Shown here: in pieces, positions 13,101-24,121 of the stretch
Position numbering within the stretch: the first letter of the stretch is position 1
Layout of the letters: each line of letters starts with the position of its first letter
Assembly (NCBI GenBank): GCA_010015655.1
Contig: ML976694.1
Span: 373,290 to 437,289 of the forward strand
Direction of reading: 5' to 3'
Length of the DNA: 64,000 bases
Source of the DNA: Bimuria novae-zelandiae CBS 107.79
Taxonomy: Eukaryota > Ascomycota > Dothideomycetes > Pleosporales > Didymosphaeriaceae
Program-made: the position numbers and the translations under genes
The notes under the pieces: generated by a model
What the model was told of the DNA's origin: nothing
The model's input: the letters and a program-made list of their open reading frames with translations, nothing else
Databases searched by the model: none

Positions 13101-13381
13101 AGTAACTACTATTGTATTTAAGCTAACAGATCACATTTAATGGCTTTTGTTAATATAGGTAGTTTTAGCCAAAGTTAAATTTAATTCCTAGACTCCTGCA
13201 TCGAGATAGGCTAATAATACTCGTAAAGAACTTAGGTATATATACAACGTACGTTAGTTAAATTATCTTAACTCTAGGAGGCGTATTAATCTTAAGTAGG
13301 ACCTCTCCCTATTCTTAGATAGGTATTAGTTAACTACTAGCGTACGCGCTTTCTCCTGGCTTAGTATTAGAGATCTTCTTT

Positions 13382-13545
13382 TGTAGCGGTTGTTGCTACA
13401 AAGCGAAAGTCGGGAAAAACACTAATTTAATTGTATGTGTGTAGTAGCTAAGATATATACTGCTAGGTAGGCTAGGCAGTAGTAAATGAGTGTAGGCAGC
13501 AATAAGCTAGCATAGGCAATAATAAATAATCTAAATACTATTATA
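13382..13545 (-). repeat. 3' LTR of Copia element B
   Basis: This 164-bp LTR begins TGTAGCGGTTG and ends ATTATA, directly before the polypurine-tract complement. Compared with 18477-18640 it differs only by C/T and G/A transitions at about a dozen positions. Confidence 0.9.
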
Positions 13546-16500
13546 CACCCCCTTATCCTATAGTTAGTTAACGACGTAAGGATAATCTCTCCTACATATT
13601 TACTATGCCTTGAAGTCGAGAGTATAGATTTATAAGGTGTAGCTGCCTCACAAACTCTGCGTGCTTTTAACGTGGTAGCATCTTAGTCATGCCGTTAGTA
13701 GGCATCCTATTAGTAGATTATTATTATACGTAGAGTCGTCCCTGCTCTACTTCCTGGCGGATCCAGCTCTAGTGTATATCGACATGCTTAAGCTTAGTTG
13801 CTAGTTTGTCTTATTCTTTTATAACAATCCCAACCGTCTGCTGATTATTACATAAGATAGTTAGAGTAGTGTAAAGCGTTAGTAAGAGGCCCTTAAACAG
13901 GCGTAGCCACTCCTCTATTTCTAAGCCTATAAGGGAGAGCGCGAGTAGCTCTGCCTTAGTAGTTAATTTAGTAACTATACGCTATAGGGTAGACTTCTAG
14001 TTAATAGTTATCCTAAATAACTAAAAAATATATCCTTGAGAGCTGCAGCGAGTCTCTAAGTCATTTATAAAAGTAGTATTAGATACTCTAAAGAATATAG
14101 GATCGCGATAATCTTCTTTTATAGTTATAAACTCTTAAATCTCTTGCTCTGTGCAAGCTTTAAGCGCGTAGTACTTTATCTTTAGGACGTAACGCCATAC
14201 TTTGCGTATAGAGTCCACGTGAGCTTATCTAGGGTTAGTAAGATGTAAAGCGTGTATCACATATGTACGTGCAAGGTCTGGTTAAGTAAACTACGTTAGG
14301 AACGCGAGATGGCCAATAAGCTCCTAATAAAGCTTTATACGAGCTACGTTAGGATCCTCCGTAGATAGCTTAAGGTAGTTAACTATTATAGGTACTTCTG
14401 TACGGCGGCTAGTAGACGTTATACTATACTTTACGGCTACTTTGTTAATATAGGCATTTTAAAGTAGCTAGAGTTTACAGGTGGTAATGTCTTAGATAAC
14501 GCGTATGCCTAAAAACTACTTAAATAGACTAAGTCGCTTTAGTTAATAGCACTCGCTAAGCTTCTACTCGAACTACTAGTAGAGCTCGGTATTGTGTGGG
14601 TAAAAGGCCATAACAATATCGTTAACGTAGACGAATAGTATAAGCCACTTATTCGTGTACACACATGGAAAGCCTGGCATAGGCTTTATTCCTAGTAACT
14701 ATAGCGTCCTACGGAGCTCCTTATACTATAGTAGTAGTAACTCCTTTAATCTATAGAGAGCGCGGAGTATCTAGAGTAGTTTTCTATCTTCTTAAAATCC
14801 GTCTGGCGTCTGCGCGTAGAGTAGACGATTAAGTAGGGCGTTAAAAAAAGCTATTAGTACGTCGTACTAAATTAGCTCTAGCCTAAAGTAATTAATAATA
14901 GCAGTAATTACTCTAAAGGTGCGTGCCGTAAGTGTGGCGGCGTAGGTGTCTTCGTATGGCTACTAGAGATTACCTCTAATTACTAATCGTGCCTTGAATC
15001 GTGAAAGAAAACCGTCCTTATTAAATTTATAGGTAAATACCCATATAAGTAGTAAGACCTTAGCATTAACATTTACTACTATCTTTACAGTCCTAGTAAA
15101 GTATTCTTTACTCTAAATACTTTAGTATTCTTCTTAACCAGCTTGTTAAAACTCGGCTCTATATAGATAAGTCTCTAGGTCTCTCTAGGTCCTTGGTGGA
15201 GGTGGAACTTGTGACTAATGGATCTTAATTATAGGCTACGGCTTTAGCGCTATTATAAATGCGTGTAGGTAGTTATTAATGCGTATTCTATAGGAAATTG
15301 CGTGCGTCTAGTATCTGGTTACACTAGTAAGGTTATCCGTGCGCTATTATCGGCGGCGCGAGCTTATACGTATATTTAATTTATTAATTTCGGGATTTCT
15401 ACGTCTTAGCGCGTTGTTATTATGGCGATTAGGTATATAATTAGGAATTTATGTTATAGAGAGCTCTTATAGTGTTGTCTCTAAATCTTGTTCTACTAAG
15501 AGAATATTAGTCGGAGTATCGTTATTCCGTTGCCGGCTTACGTAAGGCTTAGGTAACGTAGGTGTAAGCAGCCTACCTCCTATAAACAGGTCCTCTACGT
15601 CCTTATTAACTTTGTCGTTCTTGTTACTTTTACTCTTACCCCCTACCTACTATTGGCTGGCCTAAGCTGCCGCTGCAGGTATTATACAGCTTTGTCTAAG
15701 CGTTATAAGCTCTTTAATGGCAATATCGTTAGATTTAGCTTCTTCTAAGAAAGCAAGTAGCTCTATAACTTCTTTAATAACTAACTTAGCTACGTAGCCT
15801 TTTGGCCCTTTATAAAATCGCGTTAGCTCGAAAATAACGTCTCTTGCTTAAATTACCCTGTCCTTTGTAGGCAGCTAGATCCTAAAGATATTTATTAAAT
15901 TATAGCCTATAAGGTGTCCTATAAGAGCTCTGGATTCTAGCTTGTCACCTCTTTTAATAAACGGATTTCGGACGTATGCTCGACAGCCTATAGGACGTAA
16001 GTAGTTTACCTTTAGCTTTAATCCCTACACAACTTTATATAGAGTCTTCTAGCCTAGCGCTTTGGTTAGTATGCGATTTAGTATGTATGCTGCTGTTTAA
16101 AATAGCTTATTTAATAATAACTTTGGCAGGTTTTCTTTAAGCCTTATGGCTTGAGCTCGAATAACAATAATCTTGCCTACTTACTCTATAAGGCCGTTTT
16201 GTTCGTTTGCGTAGTCTGCCCACGGCTCGTATTAGATCCCTAGCTTAGCGCAGAGCTCCTCTAACACGTTTAGTATAACTTTGTATCCTTAGTTATTATT
16301 AGTCTTAATTACGGTAATGTTACTGTTAAAAATACGCTATATCTTACGAACTTTTTAAATAAGCTAGCGGCTTAGGAATGCCTTCGTACGCTGTGGAAAG
16401 TAGTTAACTTTATGCTACTTGCTATACTAGTCTACTATGTAACTTGTAATTTGGTTACTATTAAGACAAGGGTCTGCCTCTCGAGGTAGTAGCTGTATAA

Positions 16501-18463
16501 AGTCTATAATAACGCGATAAAACTTCCTAGGTGTAAAGTCCTCTTGCTGTCTTCTAGAGACTTACTTTATAAGTTTCGATTCGACATATACGCTATAGAA
16601 GTCGCTATCTTTGCCTTCTACTCGCAAGCCTTCTACATAGTTAACTAGCTTCTTAATTACCTTCTTGCTAAGATAACCCCAGGTGCTGTGCGCTGTCTTG
16701 TGGTCAACTATGTAATTACGTTAAAGGTCCTTTAAAGGTCGATAGGTAGTGCTGAAGGATAATAATAGGCGTATGTCTAGGCGGCGGCTAGTATCAGCGT
16801 TAACTAGCCAATAGCTATTGTTATACTCTAGTTATGCAATAACGGTTTTCTTGCTAACTTTATATAGCAAATCTTGTCCTAAGTTAAAGTGGATCTGACT
16901 TAAGCGACAGCGTGCTAAGCCCATAAGGCTCGTTAAAAAGTCTTTAACTAAGGCAACGTATGTTAGGACGATAGGTAATAGTCCTCTTAGTGTTTTTACG
17001 GTTAGCTTCATGCTGCCCTATGTAGTAATCTTAATACGGCCTGTTCCTGCTCCTACGAAGTCGTTGGTACTAGCCTTATACTTTCTTGTCTATCTAGGCC
17101 AGGACTTAGTGTTAATAATGTAAGTGTTTGAACCAGGATTAAGTATAAATTAGTTACTTAATAAGTCGTAGCTACTAATATCGTTAAGCGTTAATAGAGC
17201 TACCAACTCCTTAGTAGGTTTAACACTATTATTAAGTATTAGATCCTTGTTACGTTCGTCGCGCTCGTCGTGCTCGTCGTGCTTATTAACTATAATAGTA
17301 TTAGATACCATATATTATGCAGTGTAGGTTAATAGATTAGAAGGAGGCTTGCCATTATTAATAGTAACTACAGGCTTAGAGTTTAACTAAGTTACCTTCC
17401 AGTCCTGTATGGCTTTCTCTACCCTCGCTTTTAAGCTCGGATCCTTGGCAAAGGCTGTAGCTACTTTCTTACTAGCTTCCTTATTATTGTATCCTTAGGG
17501 TTGGTTAGGAGCGTCGGGGTTTATTAACTAGCACTTAGACCATGAGTGTCTCTTATCACAGAGGCATATACCGCTTTAAGAAGGTTTATTACTTTATAGT
17601 GTTATTAGCTTTACTATCTCTAGCTCTGCCGCGTGTGCACTAAAGCCTGTACTAATTAGGCGTGTACGCTTTAGGTATGCTAAGAACTCGGCAACGTAGT
17701 CTTCTACTAATAGGACTTTTATACTAAGCCTTTCTTTTTAGATTAGGTCTCGCAGACCTACCGTTCCGTATTCGGGGTTAATTATCTTGTAGGTAACTAG
17801 GAAGTCCTCCTGCGCACGGGTATCCTTAGTTTCTAAAAGCTTAATAGCCTTACACTGGCTAGTAACCTTAATCCAATATTAAAGCCATTCTTTAACCTTT
17901 CTACCCTTTAGCGGTGTCTAAAGATCCTTATATTTCGCTATTAAATCGCGACGACGCGTCGCATCTAATAGTACAAGATATTTCTTAAGGGTCGTAAGTC
18001 GTTAGTGCGGCGTATCCTTATCCTTAATTAGGTATATATAATGCGCTACTATCGTCTTACTAATCTTAGAGTTAAAGTCTGCTAGAGCCTTAAGCTAACG
18101 CTTATACTCTAGATCCTTCTTCTCCTATCGCTCGTACGCCTAACAATAGTCGGCTTACTACTTAGTGTTTAAGCTAGTAAATAATGTAGCTCGTTAGTTA
18201 TAGTTACTTAGCTAAGGCTCCGTTGGCTCCTCTAGCTAGGGTAGTTGGTCTGCTGTAATATCTAAATTAACGTATTTCTAGAGTTAGTTCTTTTATGCTG
18301 TATCCTTGTAGATAAATAGCTATTTATGCTAATCCTCTAATTAGCTAAGGACGATTGTTACCCGAGTAACTATTAGGTCTAACTTGGTTATTATCGTGCT
18401 CGTAGGTGCTCTACTCTATATATGAGTATATAATAAGTCAGGTGAGTGAGATCCCGTCGCAAT

Positions 18464-18476
18464 CTGGGCTTATAAC
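18464..18476 (-). other. Primer-binding site of Copia element B (half initiator tRNA-Met)
   Basis: Minus-strand GTTATAAGCCCAG directly follows the 5' LTR. It matches the complement of the initiator tRNA-Met anticodon arm CUGGGCUCAUAAC except for one G-to-A change opposite anticodon base C34, which is the expected RIP change. Confidence 0.6.
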
Positions 18477-18640
18477 TATAGCGGTTGTTGCTACAAAGCG
18501 AAAGTCGGGAAAAACACTAATTTAATTATATGTGTATAGTAGCTAAGATATATACTGCTAGGTAGGCTAGGCAGCAGTAAATGAGTGTAGGCAGCAATGA
18601 GCTAGCATAGGCAATAATAAACAATCCGAATACCGTTATA
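18477..18640 (-). repeat. 5' LTR of Copia element B
   Basis: This 164-bp LTR begins TATAGCGGTTG (TG decayed to TA) and ends CCGTTATA, followed by the target duplication TCTTT. Confidence 0.9.
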
Positions 18641-20204
18641 TCTTTTAGCCATAGGCCTTTATATTCGTAACATGCGTATTCGAACCAGGATTAAGAATCT
18701 ATCTGTTTAATAGTAGAGGCTAAGGCATTAGCCTATTAATAGCAGCAACCTAAAGTGCACTACACTAAGGTAATATAGCTAGCTACTAGCTATTATTAAA
18801 ATTAGTAACTCCTCCTAATTTAATAGGCGTCCTAGAATTGCTTCTGGCTAGCCTATTCTCTATATTCTAAAGGACCTTTACTATAGGTGACTAATTAGCT
18901 CTAAGCTTCTAAAACTTCTTCTCGACGTCTTTATTTAGCTACTAATTAGCAGGTCGTAAAGCTATATTAACGTAGTAGTAGCTATTAAATTTATACTTCT
19001 TATTATATAGGCAGGTTGGTATCTTCTTCTGGCGTTTATACTTCTAATGCTTTGACTAATTAACTAGCTAATTAGCTAGCTGTTGAGCTGGCTAAGTAAT
19101 ACCTAGAGTAGCGAATATGCCTAATCCTGATGCAATTAGTCGAGTCCGTCGATAGTACGAAGTAAAATTGGCTACTAGGTTAGAGATACTAATAAAGTCT
19201 CTACTAGTCTGTTCTGCCATAACAAGCGCTAATAGCTAACTAGATAACTAGCTATTATCTAGGCCTCTAATTAATAGGATAAAGTCTTCTTGCGCTTAAT
19301 TACTATAGACCTCTAGCATATCCGCTTAGATTATAAGGCGCGTTATCTCTATCTAGTCCTAAAACTAGTTATTAAGGTTCGCCTTTCGTAGTTAATTCTT
19401 TAACGCCTAATAGCGTGCTTAGAGTTAAGCATTACGCTTATCTTGGCTAGAGTAGAGGTGCTTTATTAGAGTCCTTAGTTAATTATGTGTGCTTAAGTAG
19501 TTAGTAATTAGATGAATATGCCGTGATGCGATCGTTCTGTTAATCTGCTCTGTAAAGTTTCTAAGAGCCTTTTCTTTCTGCCGCCATTCTGCTAGTGCAC
19601 CTTGATAGTCTTTTTGCTAAAGCTCGTATCTTTTTAGTTCCTAATTAGTGAGGTCCAGGATAGTGACTTCTTTGGTATCTTAATTGCCTGCTACGCTACC
19701 TGCTGCTGCGCCACTTGCTACTGCGCTACCCCCTGTGCCCTGTGCGCTCCCTGCTGCGCTACTTACGTTACTACCTCTTGCAATTCTTGGCCTATGAAAT
19801 TCTTTTAGCTTAAGCCTTCTAGGCTTTTCTGTCTCTAACCTAGAGACTTCATCATGGCTTAGTAATAGATCAACGTATTCCCAGATATGGTTCCTGACTG
19901 CGTAGTCCTTTCTTAGGAATATCTATTTTAGCTAATCCTTAGGTTTATCGAGTATAACGGTCTCTCTTGTAATAAGCGAATCTAATTCAGTCGCTATTTT
20001 TGCGAGATACGACGTCCGTATTCTATATAACGTTAATTCTCTAATAACAAGGTCCTAACTAGCGCTAATCCTAGACGATTCACGTCTCCTAACTAATTGT
20101 CCAGTGACAACGAGGTCTACTTTAACAACGTAATAACTGACTAGGTCTGCAAAGATAGACCCTAGTACGATAAGCTGTGAACGTAGCGATTGTCAAAGGC
20201 TTCC

Positions 20205-20215
20205 GGGCTCATAAC
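20205..20215 (-). other. Primer-binding site of Copia element A (half initiator tRNA-Met)
   Basis: Minus-strand GTTATGAGCCC directly follows the 5' LTR. It is complementary to the initiator tRNA-Met anticodon arm GGGCUCAUAAC, starting at position 39. This is the internal half-tRNA priming mode known for Drosophila copia and yeast Ty5. Confidence 0.65.
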
Positions 20216-20349
20216 TGTGAGGAAGGGAAGACGGCTGCGTTGATTTCTCTATCGTAGAGATATCCTACATATATATAGACGTTGGATCCTGCCAAGAGTC
20301 TAGGCATGGAACCTGATAGAATCGAAGCTGATGGAATTATACCGTAACA
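20216..20349 (-). repeat. 5' LTR of Copia element A
   Basis: This 134-bp LTR begins TGTGAGGAAGG and ends CCGTAACA, then the target duplication GCGAT follows. It has the less decayed bases of the pair and forms the boundary between the RIPed repeat block and normal-composition gene space. Confidence 0.9.
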
Positions 20350-20923
20350 GCGATAAGCCTTGCAGGTCAACTGTGGAAATCGAGTGCTCGCGAAATCTCA
20401 TACGGGCATCTTTAAACAAGTAAATACAATTCAAATCGAAAGCATTCTTCATTAGAGTGCGACACTCTTGAGGACATGGCTGTTGGGTTGAGGAGCTAGA
20501 CACCGCGAGATTCAGGGTACACCTCAGGAGCATCGCGTGTCAGCTGTGGTACATTGCTTGCGGGGCTCAGCATCTGCTGCCGCCTAGAAGGTGGAATTCG
20601 TACCAGTTATCACAAGATACAGCCAACTTGACCGTGGATGTCGCTGCGCAGGAAACAACTCAAATGGCGCAACCGCGATTAGAGGATCCTGTACACTATT
20701 CCGTTTCCGGTGCCGTATTGCAGCCTCACTACTCCTCCGCCCAACATTTCTGCCTCAGCTTGGTGCATCTGAGACTGCACCATGTCCCTTTTGATTATGC
20801 ATATACGAGGCGAAATTTGCAGGCGTTGACAATGTTGTCTCGCAATGGATATAAGGCACGATTGCACCCTATTACGCGCACGCATTTTACTCCTGTAATG
20901 TCAGAATGTTACCGCAGAGCTTG
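20350..20923. other. Intergenic, no supported gene
   Basis: Base composition returns to normal right after the Copia LTR. Short overlapping ORFs exist on both strands, but none has family features, splice continuity or codon bias to support it. This stretch must hold the promoter of the gene starting at 20924. Confidence 0.5.
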
Positions 20924-21854
20924 ATGCTGCGTTTTATAGTGCTTTTTTTCATCGTCAAGGTAGATGGCGATCCGAACGCGCCGTGCTACCTCCGAATGGC
21001 ACACTATCCTCTGGAATTTTCCCTTGCGACCCCACAGCTCCGATAACGTCGTGTTGTCCTACTGGTTGGACATGCTATTCCAATAGTATGTGCGTAGTGA
21101 CAGATCCCTCTGTTGTTAGTTCCACTCAACCCCTTGGAACTTCCATACGCGGCAGCTGCACGAATCCTTTGTGGAACAATCCTGTCTGTGGCGATTACTG
21201 CCTGGTACGTTCAAATGTTTGGCTGGATTCAAAGGGGTTCGCATGCTTACAGCTCAGACCGATGCAGTGATGAACAGGCACTTAGAGGCTTGTGGTGACA
21301 ACAAATTCTGTTGTACAGGAGATTCTTTGTGCTCCTACTCAAACGGCATCTTCACACTCAATCCTGGGATGGTGCAGACCATAATAGGTATTATAGGCCT
21401 AGAGCACACAGAGACATCAACCATCGCAGCTAGGACCACTTCATTGATAGGGTCTATAGCTACCTCCTTTACAGTAACTACGAAGACTACCGCAAACTCA
21501 GCAGAAGATACAACAGCGAACGCGGCAGACTCTACCGAGACGAGTAAAAAGTCGGACACGAAATTACGCTTCAAAGTTGGCATTCCCGTAGGGGTAATTG
21601 TCGAGATAATAGTCATCATCGCAGCGGTGTTGCTATATAAAGCCTATTGGAGGAGACAAATGGATCGCAGGCCCCCGATGCCTAAGCCCACTTCAAAGCC
21701 AGCCAGACCCTCATCGATGCAGGATCCATACCAAAGAGGCAATGCAGCAACGTTGGAACCTGTTTCCATACCCTCGCTAATAATAGGAAGATCTATGGAC
21801 GCGCCATTTGAAAATGCGTACGACGAGGTGTCGAGAATGGAGTTTTGTTCGTGA
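20924..21854 (+). pseudogene. Cys-rich single-pass membrane protein gene with one frameshift
   Basis: Unrecognised fungal surface-protein type. The ATG at 20924 opens a hydrophobic signal-like stretch (MLRFIVLFFIVKVDG) followed by DPNAPCY. At about 20987-20994 the frame must shift by one base to continue as NGTLSSGIFPCDP. The ectodomain has about 12 Cys (CCPTGWTCYSNSMC, VCGDYC, KFCCTGDSLC), then a Ser/Thr-rich spacer, a transmembrane helix (VGIPVGVIVEIIVIIAAVLL) and a short basic, proline-rich tail. A 53-nt intron (21205-21257, GTACGT...CTCAG) restores one clean frame downstream. The layout fits plasma-membrane sensor or adhesin-like proteins; function is unknown. The frameshift is a small indel, not a RIP transition. 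It could be a real mutation or an assembly error. Confidence 0.55.
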
Positions 21855-22489
21855 GCACAAGTACATTGAATGAATCACAGACCACAACACCGGGCAGGCA
21901 GGCGAGGAGACAGTTGAGTGGAGTGAGTCATGAGGGTGGGAATCGACATGTGCCACCTGGAGAACTGGGTGTCCTGTAAACGCCCGTCGCCAAAGCGCCA
22001 GGCCGCAATCATCAACATCAAGCGAGGGTGACTATCTTCAATATTTAGTAATACAATCCTGATGGGGTCAAAATATATGTTCTTCCTCATGTGGACAACA
22101 AAGGGACTTGGGTCCTTGACTTGATCTTCCAGAGGTCATTGCCATAGCGGCATCCCCGTCCTGCAATGCATGGAGGCCGACTAGCTCCGCCAATAACGCA
22201 AGAACTAACCTATTTTTTAACTACTGTATGTGCTCCTAAGGCTTTTCGAACAGTATGTTTACCAGAATTCCGGTTGTCGATGACTTTACGGTACCAAATC
22301 GAGCGGACGGAGCTGACGTCATGTTGCATAGGGATTTGGAATTGGTCAAACCATAACCTATAATCTAGCGGCGCACGCGCTTTAGGACCTATCGTCTACC
22401 TCAGGTTGTTGCAGATACTGGAATAAACATCCTTTAGATCAGATCCAGTCGGCTCGAACTCTCCGCTTCTTCACCGCCAGTGACCTAAC
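21855..22489. other. Intergenic, nothing recognised
   Basis: This 635-bp gap lies between two tandem plus-strand genes. Only short random ORFs are present and I see no repeats or RNA genes. Confidence 0.5.
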
Positions 22490-23060
22490 ATGGCTCGCTT
22501 CTCTATCCAGTTTGAAACCCTTTTCGATTTCGATCGAGATGTGGTCTGGGACTTTGCTACTAACCCGAACAATTGGGTAAGCGATGATCTGAATTACCTA
22601 CCACATCCAACCAGAAGCGACATGTGCGAATGCTAGCCTTCCCCGTGCGCGACACAGGGCCGTACATACGCCGGAAGTGGAGGAATGCACCAAGACACGA
22701 AATTCCCCCTCTCGTTTGGAGACACCTGGACAGAGCGGGTTTCCCTCCCGCCGAATACGTATCGTTCGGCGTGGGTCTTGAACAGGACCGAAAAGCCTTA
22801 TCAATTTGTCTTCCAGCAACGGAATATCGGTGTCAAGGAAGACGACAGTGGAGGTTCCCCAGGTTTCACGACGATTGCGTACCGATTTGAGGACATGGGT
22901 GTTTGGACGAACCTTGTTTGTGAGAACGCTCACGTGCGAGCTTCCAAGGGGGATGAGCATTCCGGATGATCTGCTTACGGTATGCTGTCGACCGGATGGT
23001 ATTGAGCGGTATCACGATGCAATCAAGAAAGAGCTGGATGCACAGCAAACTAGTTCGTAG
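22490..23060 (+). pseudogene. SRPBCC/START-like small protein gene with one frameshift
   Basis: Exon 1 (22490-22576) encodes MARFSIQFETLFDFDRDVVW...NNW, the typical opening strand and 'VWxFATxPxNW' motif of polyketide-cyclase/START-like (SRPBCC) ligand-binding folds. A 60-nt intron (22577-22636, GTAAGC...CTAG) keeps frame into exon 2, which carries FGDTWTERVSLPPNTYRSAW. Around 22890-22920 one extra base (or two missing) must be skipped to reach the family-like tail RTLTCELPRGM...GIERYHDAIKKEL, ending at 23060. The domain would bind a small hydrophobic ligand; its target is unknown. It converges on the next gene with a 167-bp gap. The family call is from pattern memory and moderate. The frameshift may be real decay or a sequencing error. 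Confidence 0.5.
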
Positions 23061-23227
23061 AATCGGATTCATTGTTGTATTGCTACTCCTGGGGTGACTT
23101 GCCATCTCATACACCCCCAGATCTCACTCCCATTCCTAGAGCCTGCGATATCATCGCCGGGGTATCATCCGTCCACAACGCCAGCAAGCCAAAACGCCAA
23201 AAATGCATCGGGGGTGGACTTGACGTC

Positions 23228-24121
23228 CTACGCACCGTGAGCCTCCGCAGCACGAGCGTGCTCCCAGATGTCTGCCACGGCACCACGTCGACCGGCTCGC
23301 GCACGTGACTGAAGGCGAGAGCGAGAGCGAGAGCGACGCGCAGCCTGCGTGACGCGCGTCAGGCTCGCGATCTTGCCGGTCTTGAGATTCTGCTCCTGTG
23401 ATTGCAAATCAGCAAATGCTCTTTACATAAACACCAACCCCTATTTTTTTAAAATAACATACCCAGTACAGGTGGTCTTGCTCGCGAGTCAGAGCGTTGC
23501 GATCGGCGAGGAAAAGGCGAATCTTCTTCTCGCGCGGAGCCATCTTCAAATACACGTCGAAGCCGAAACTACGCATGAAGTAGCAAATCTCTACGGCCTG
23601 CTTCGCAGTCGGTCCGTAGGGCTTGGTGCCGGCATTCTCGGTGAAGAAATAGGCTTGGGCGACGGTGAGCTCGTCGGCGGCGTGCTTGGAAAGGTAGTCA
23701 AGAACTTGAACTGCAGCTGAGTTAGCCCAGGATACTTTATCATGCAGAATGAGGATGGCAGTAGCTTCAAGGCCGTGAGTTACCTCAGGATGAGCGATAC
23801 CTCAGCCAACTCGGCTGAAGACTCTCGTCCAGCCTGGGGTAAGACAACGACGGATACAGCGGCGGGTTGGACATGGCATCACTTACCCTGCGTGGAGATG
23901 TAGGCGTCGGTGAAGCGCTCCTTGGGTTCCCATTCTTCCTTGTACGCGCACTTGGGCAGGACGGATGCGATAGTGAAGGCGAGGTTGCACCCATCTGGGA
24001 CAGTGCTAGCGTAGGAGTCGGAGCGGCGGAGAAACGGGTTGGTCAAGTTCGTATTCGCGAGGAGATGATTGAGAGCGTAGTACTCCGGGTCGGTCTGGAA
24101 TGGTGCAGCTAGAGTAGACAT
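23228..24121 (-). CDS. Hypothetical 218-aa protein with Arg/Ser-repeat tail, three exons
   Basis: I do not recognise this family. Exons 24121-23887, 23716-23463 and 23395-23228 join in frame through clean GT-AG introns (GTAAGT...CTCAG and GTATGT...ACAG) to 219 codons including stop, which supports a real gene. The N-terminal 130 residues look globular (DPEYYALNHLLANTNL, CNLAFTIASVLPKCAYKEEW, AVEICYFMRSFGFDVYLKM) with no signal peptide or membrane helix. The last exon is strongly basic with RRSRSRSRSR, encoded by an imperfect CGCTCT repeat, then an alanine-rich end. The basic tail suggests RNA or nucleic-acid contact, but that is inference only. It is divergent from NDUFS5 across 1.2 kb. Confidence 0.7.

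Larger units (their letters stand above)
13382..18640 (-). mobile_element. Nested Copia LTR retrotransposon relic (element B)
   Basis: LTRs of 164 bp (13382-13545 and 18477-18640) are flanked by the 5-bp target duplication TCTTT (13377-13381 and 18641-18645), showing insertion into element A. Orientation is right to left: polypurine-tract complement CACCCCC at 13546 and primer-binding site at 18464-18476. The minus strand shows the reverse transcriptase core near 14600-14645 as FVYVND and a gag metal knuckle of C-x-C-x3-H-x4-C form near 17525-17575. Many stops interrupt the frames. All LTR differences I saw are transitions. Because it is nested, it inserted later than element A. Confidence 0.9.
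10024..20349 (-). mobile_element. Copia LTR retrotransposon relic (element A), split by a nested Copia
   Basis: LTRs of 134 bp (10024-10157 and 20216-20349) are flanked by a perfect 5-bp target duplication, GCGAT (10019-10023 and 20350-20354). The polypurine-tract complement at 10158 and the primer-binding site at 20205-20215 show right-to-left orientation. After subtracting the nested element at 13382-18640, the original element is about 5.06 kb, normal for Copia. The reverse transcriptase core is visible on the minus strand near 11335-11365 as FFYINN, a decayed YVDD. The internal region is heavily RIPed with many stops. The right LTR lies about 575 bp from the first gene of the adjacent gene block. 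Confidence 0.9.

Noticed and set aside
20591..20924. Small ORFs between the Copia LTR and the membrane-protein gene
   Set aside because: Three overlapping short frames on both strands with no domain or splice continuity.
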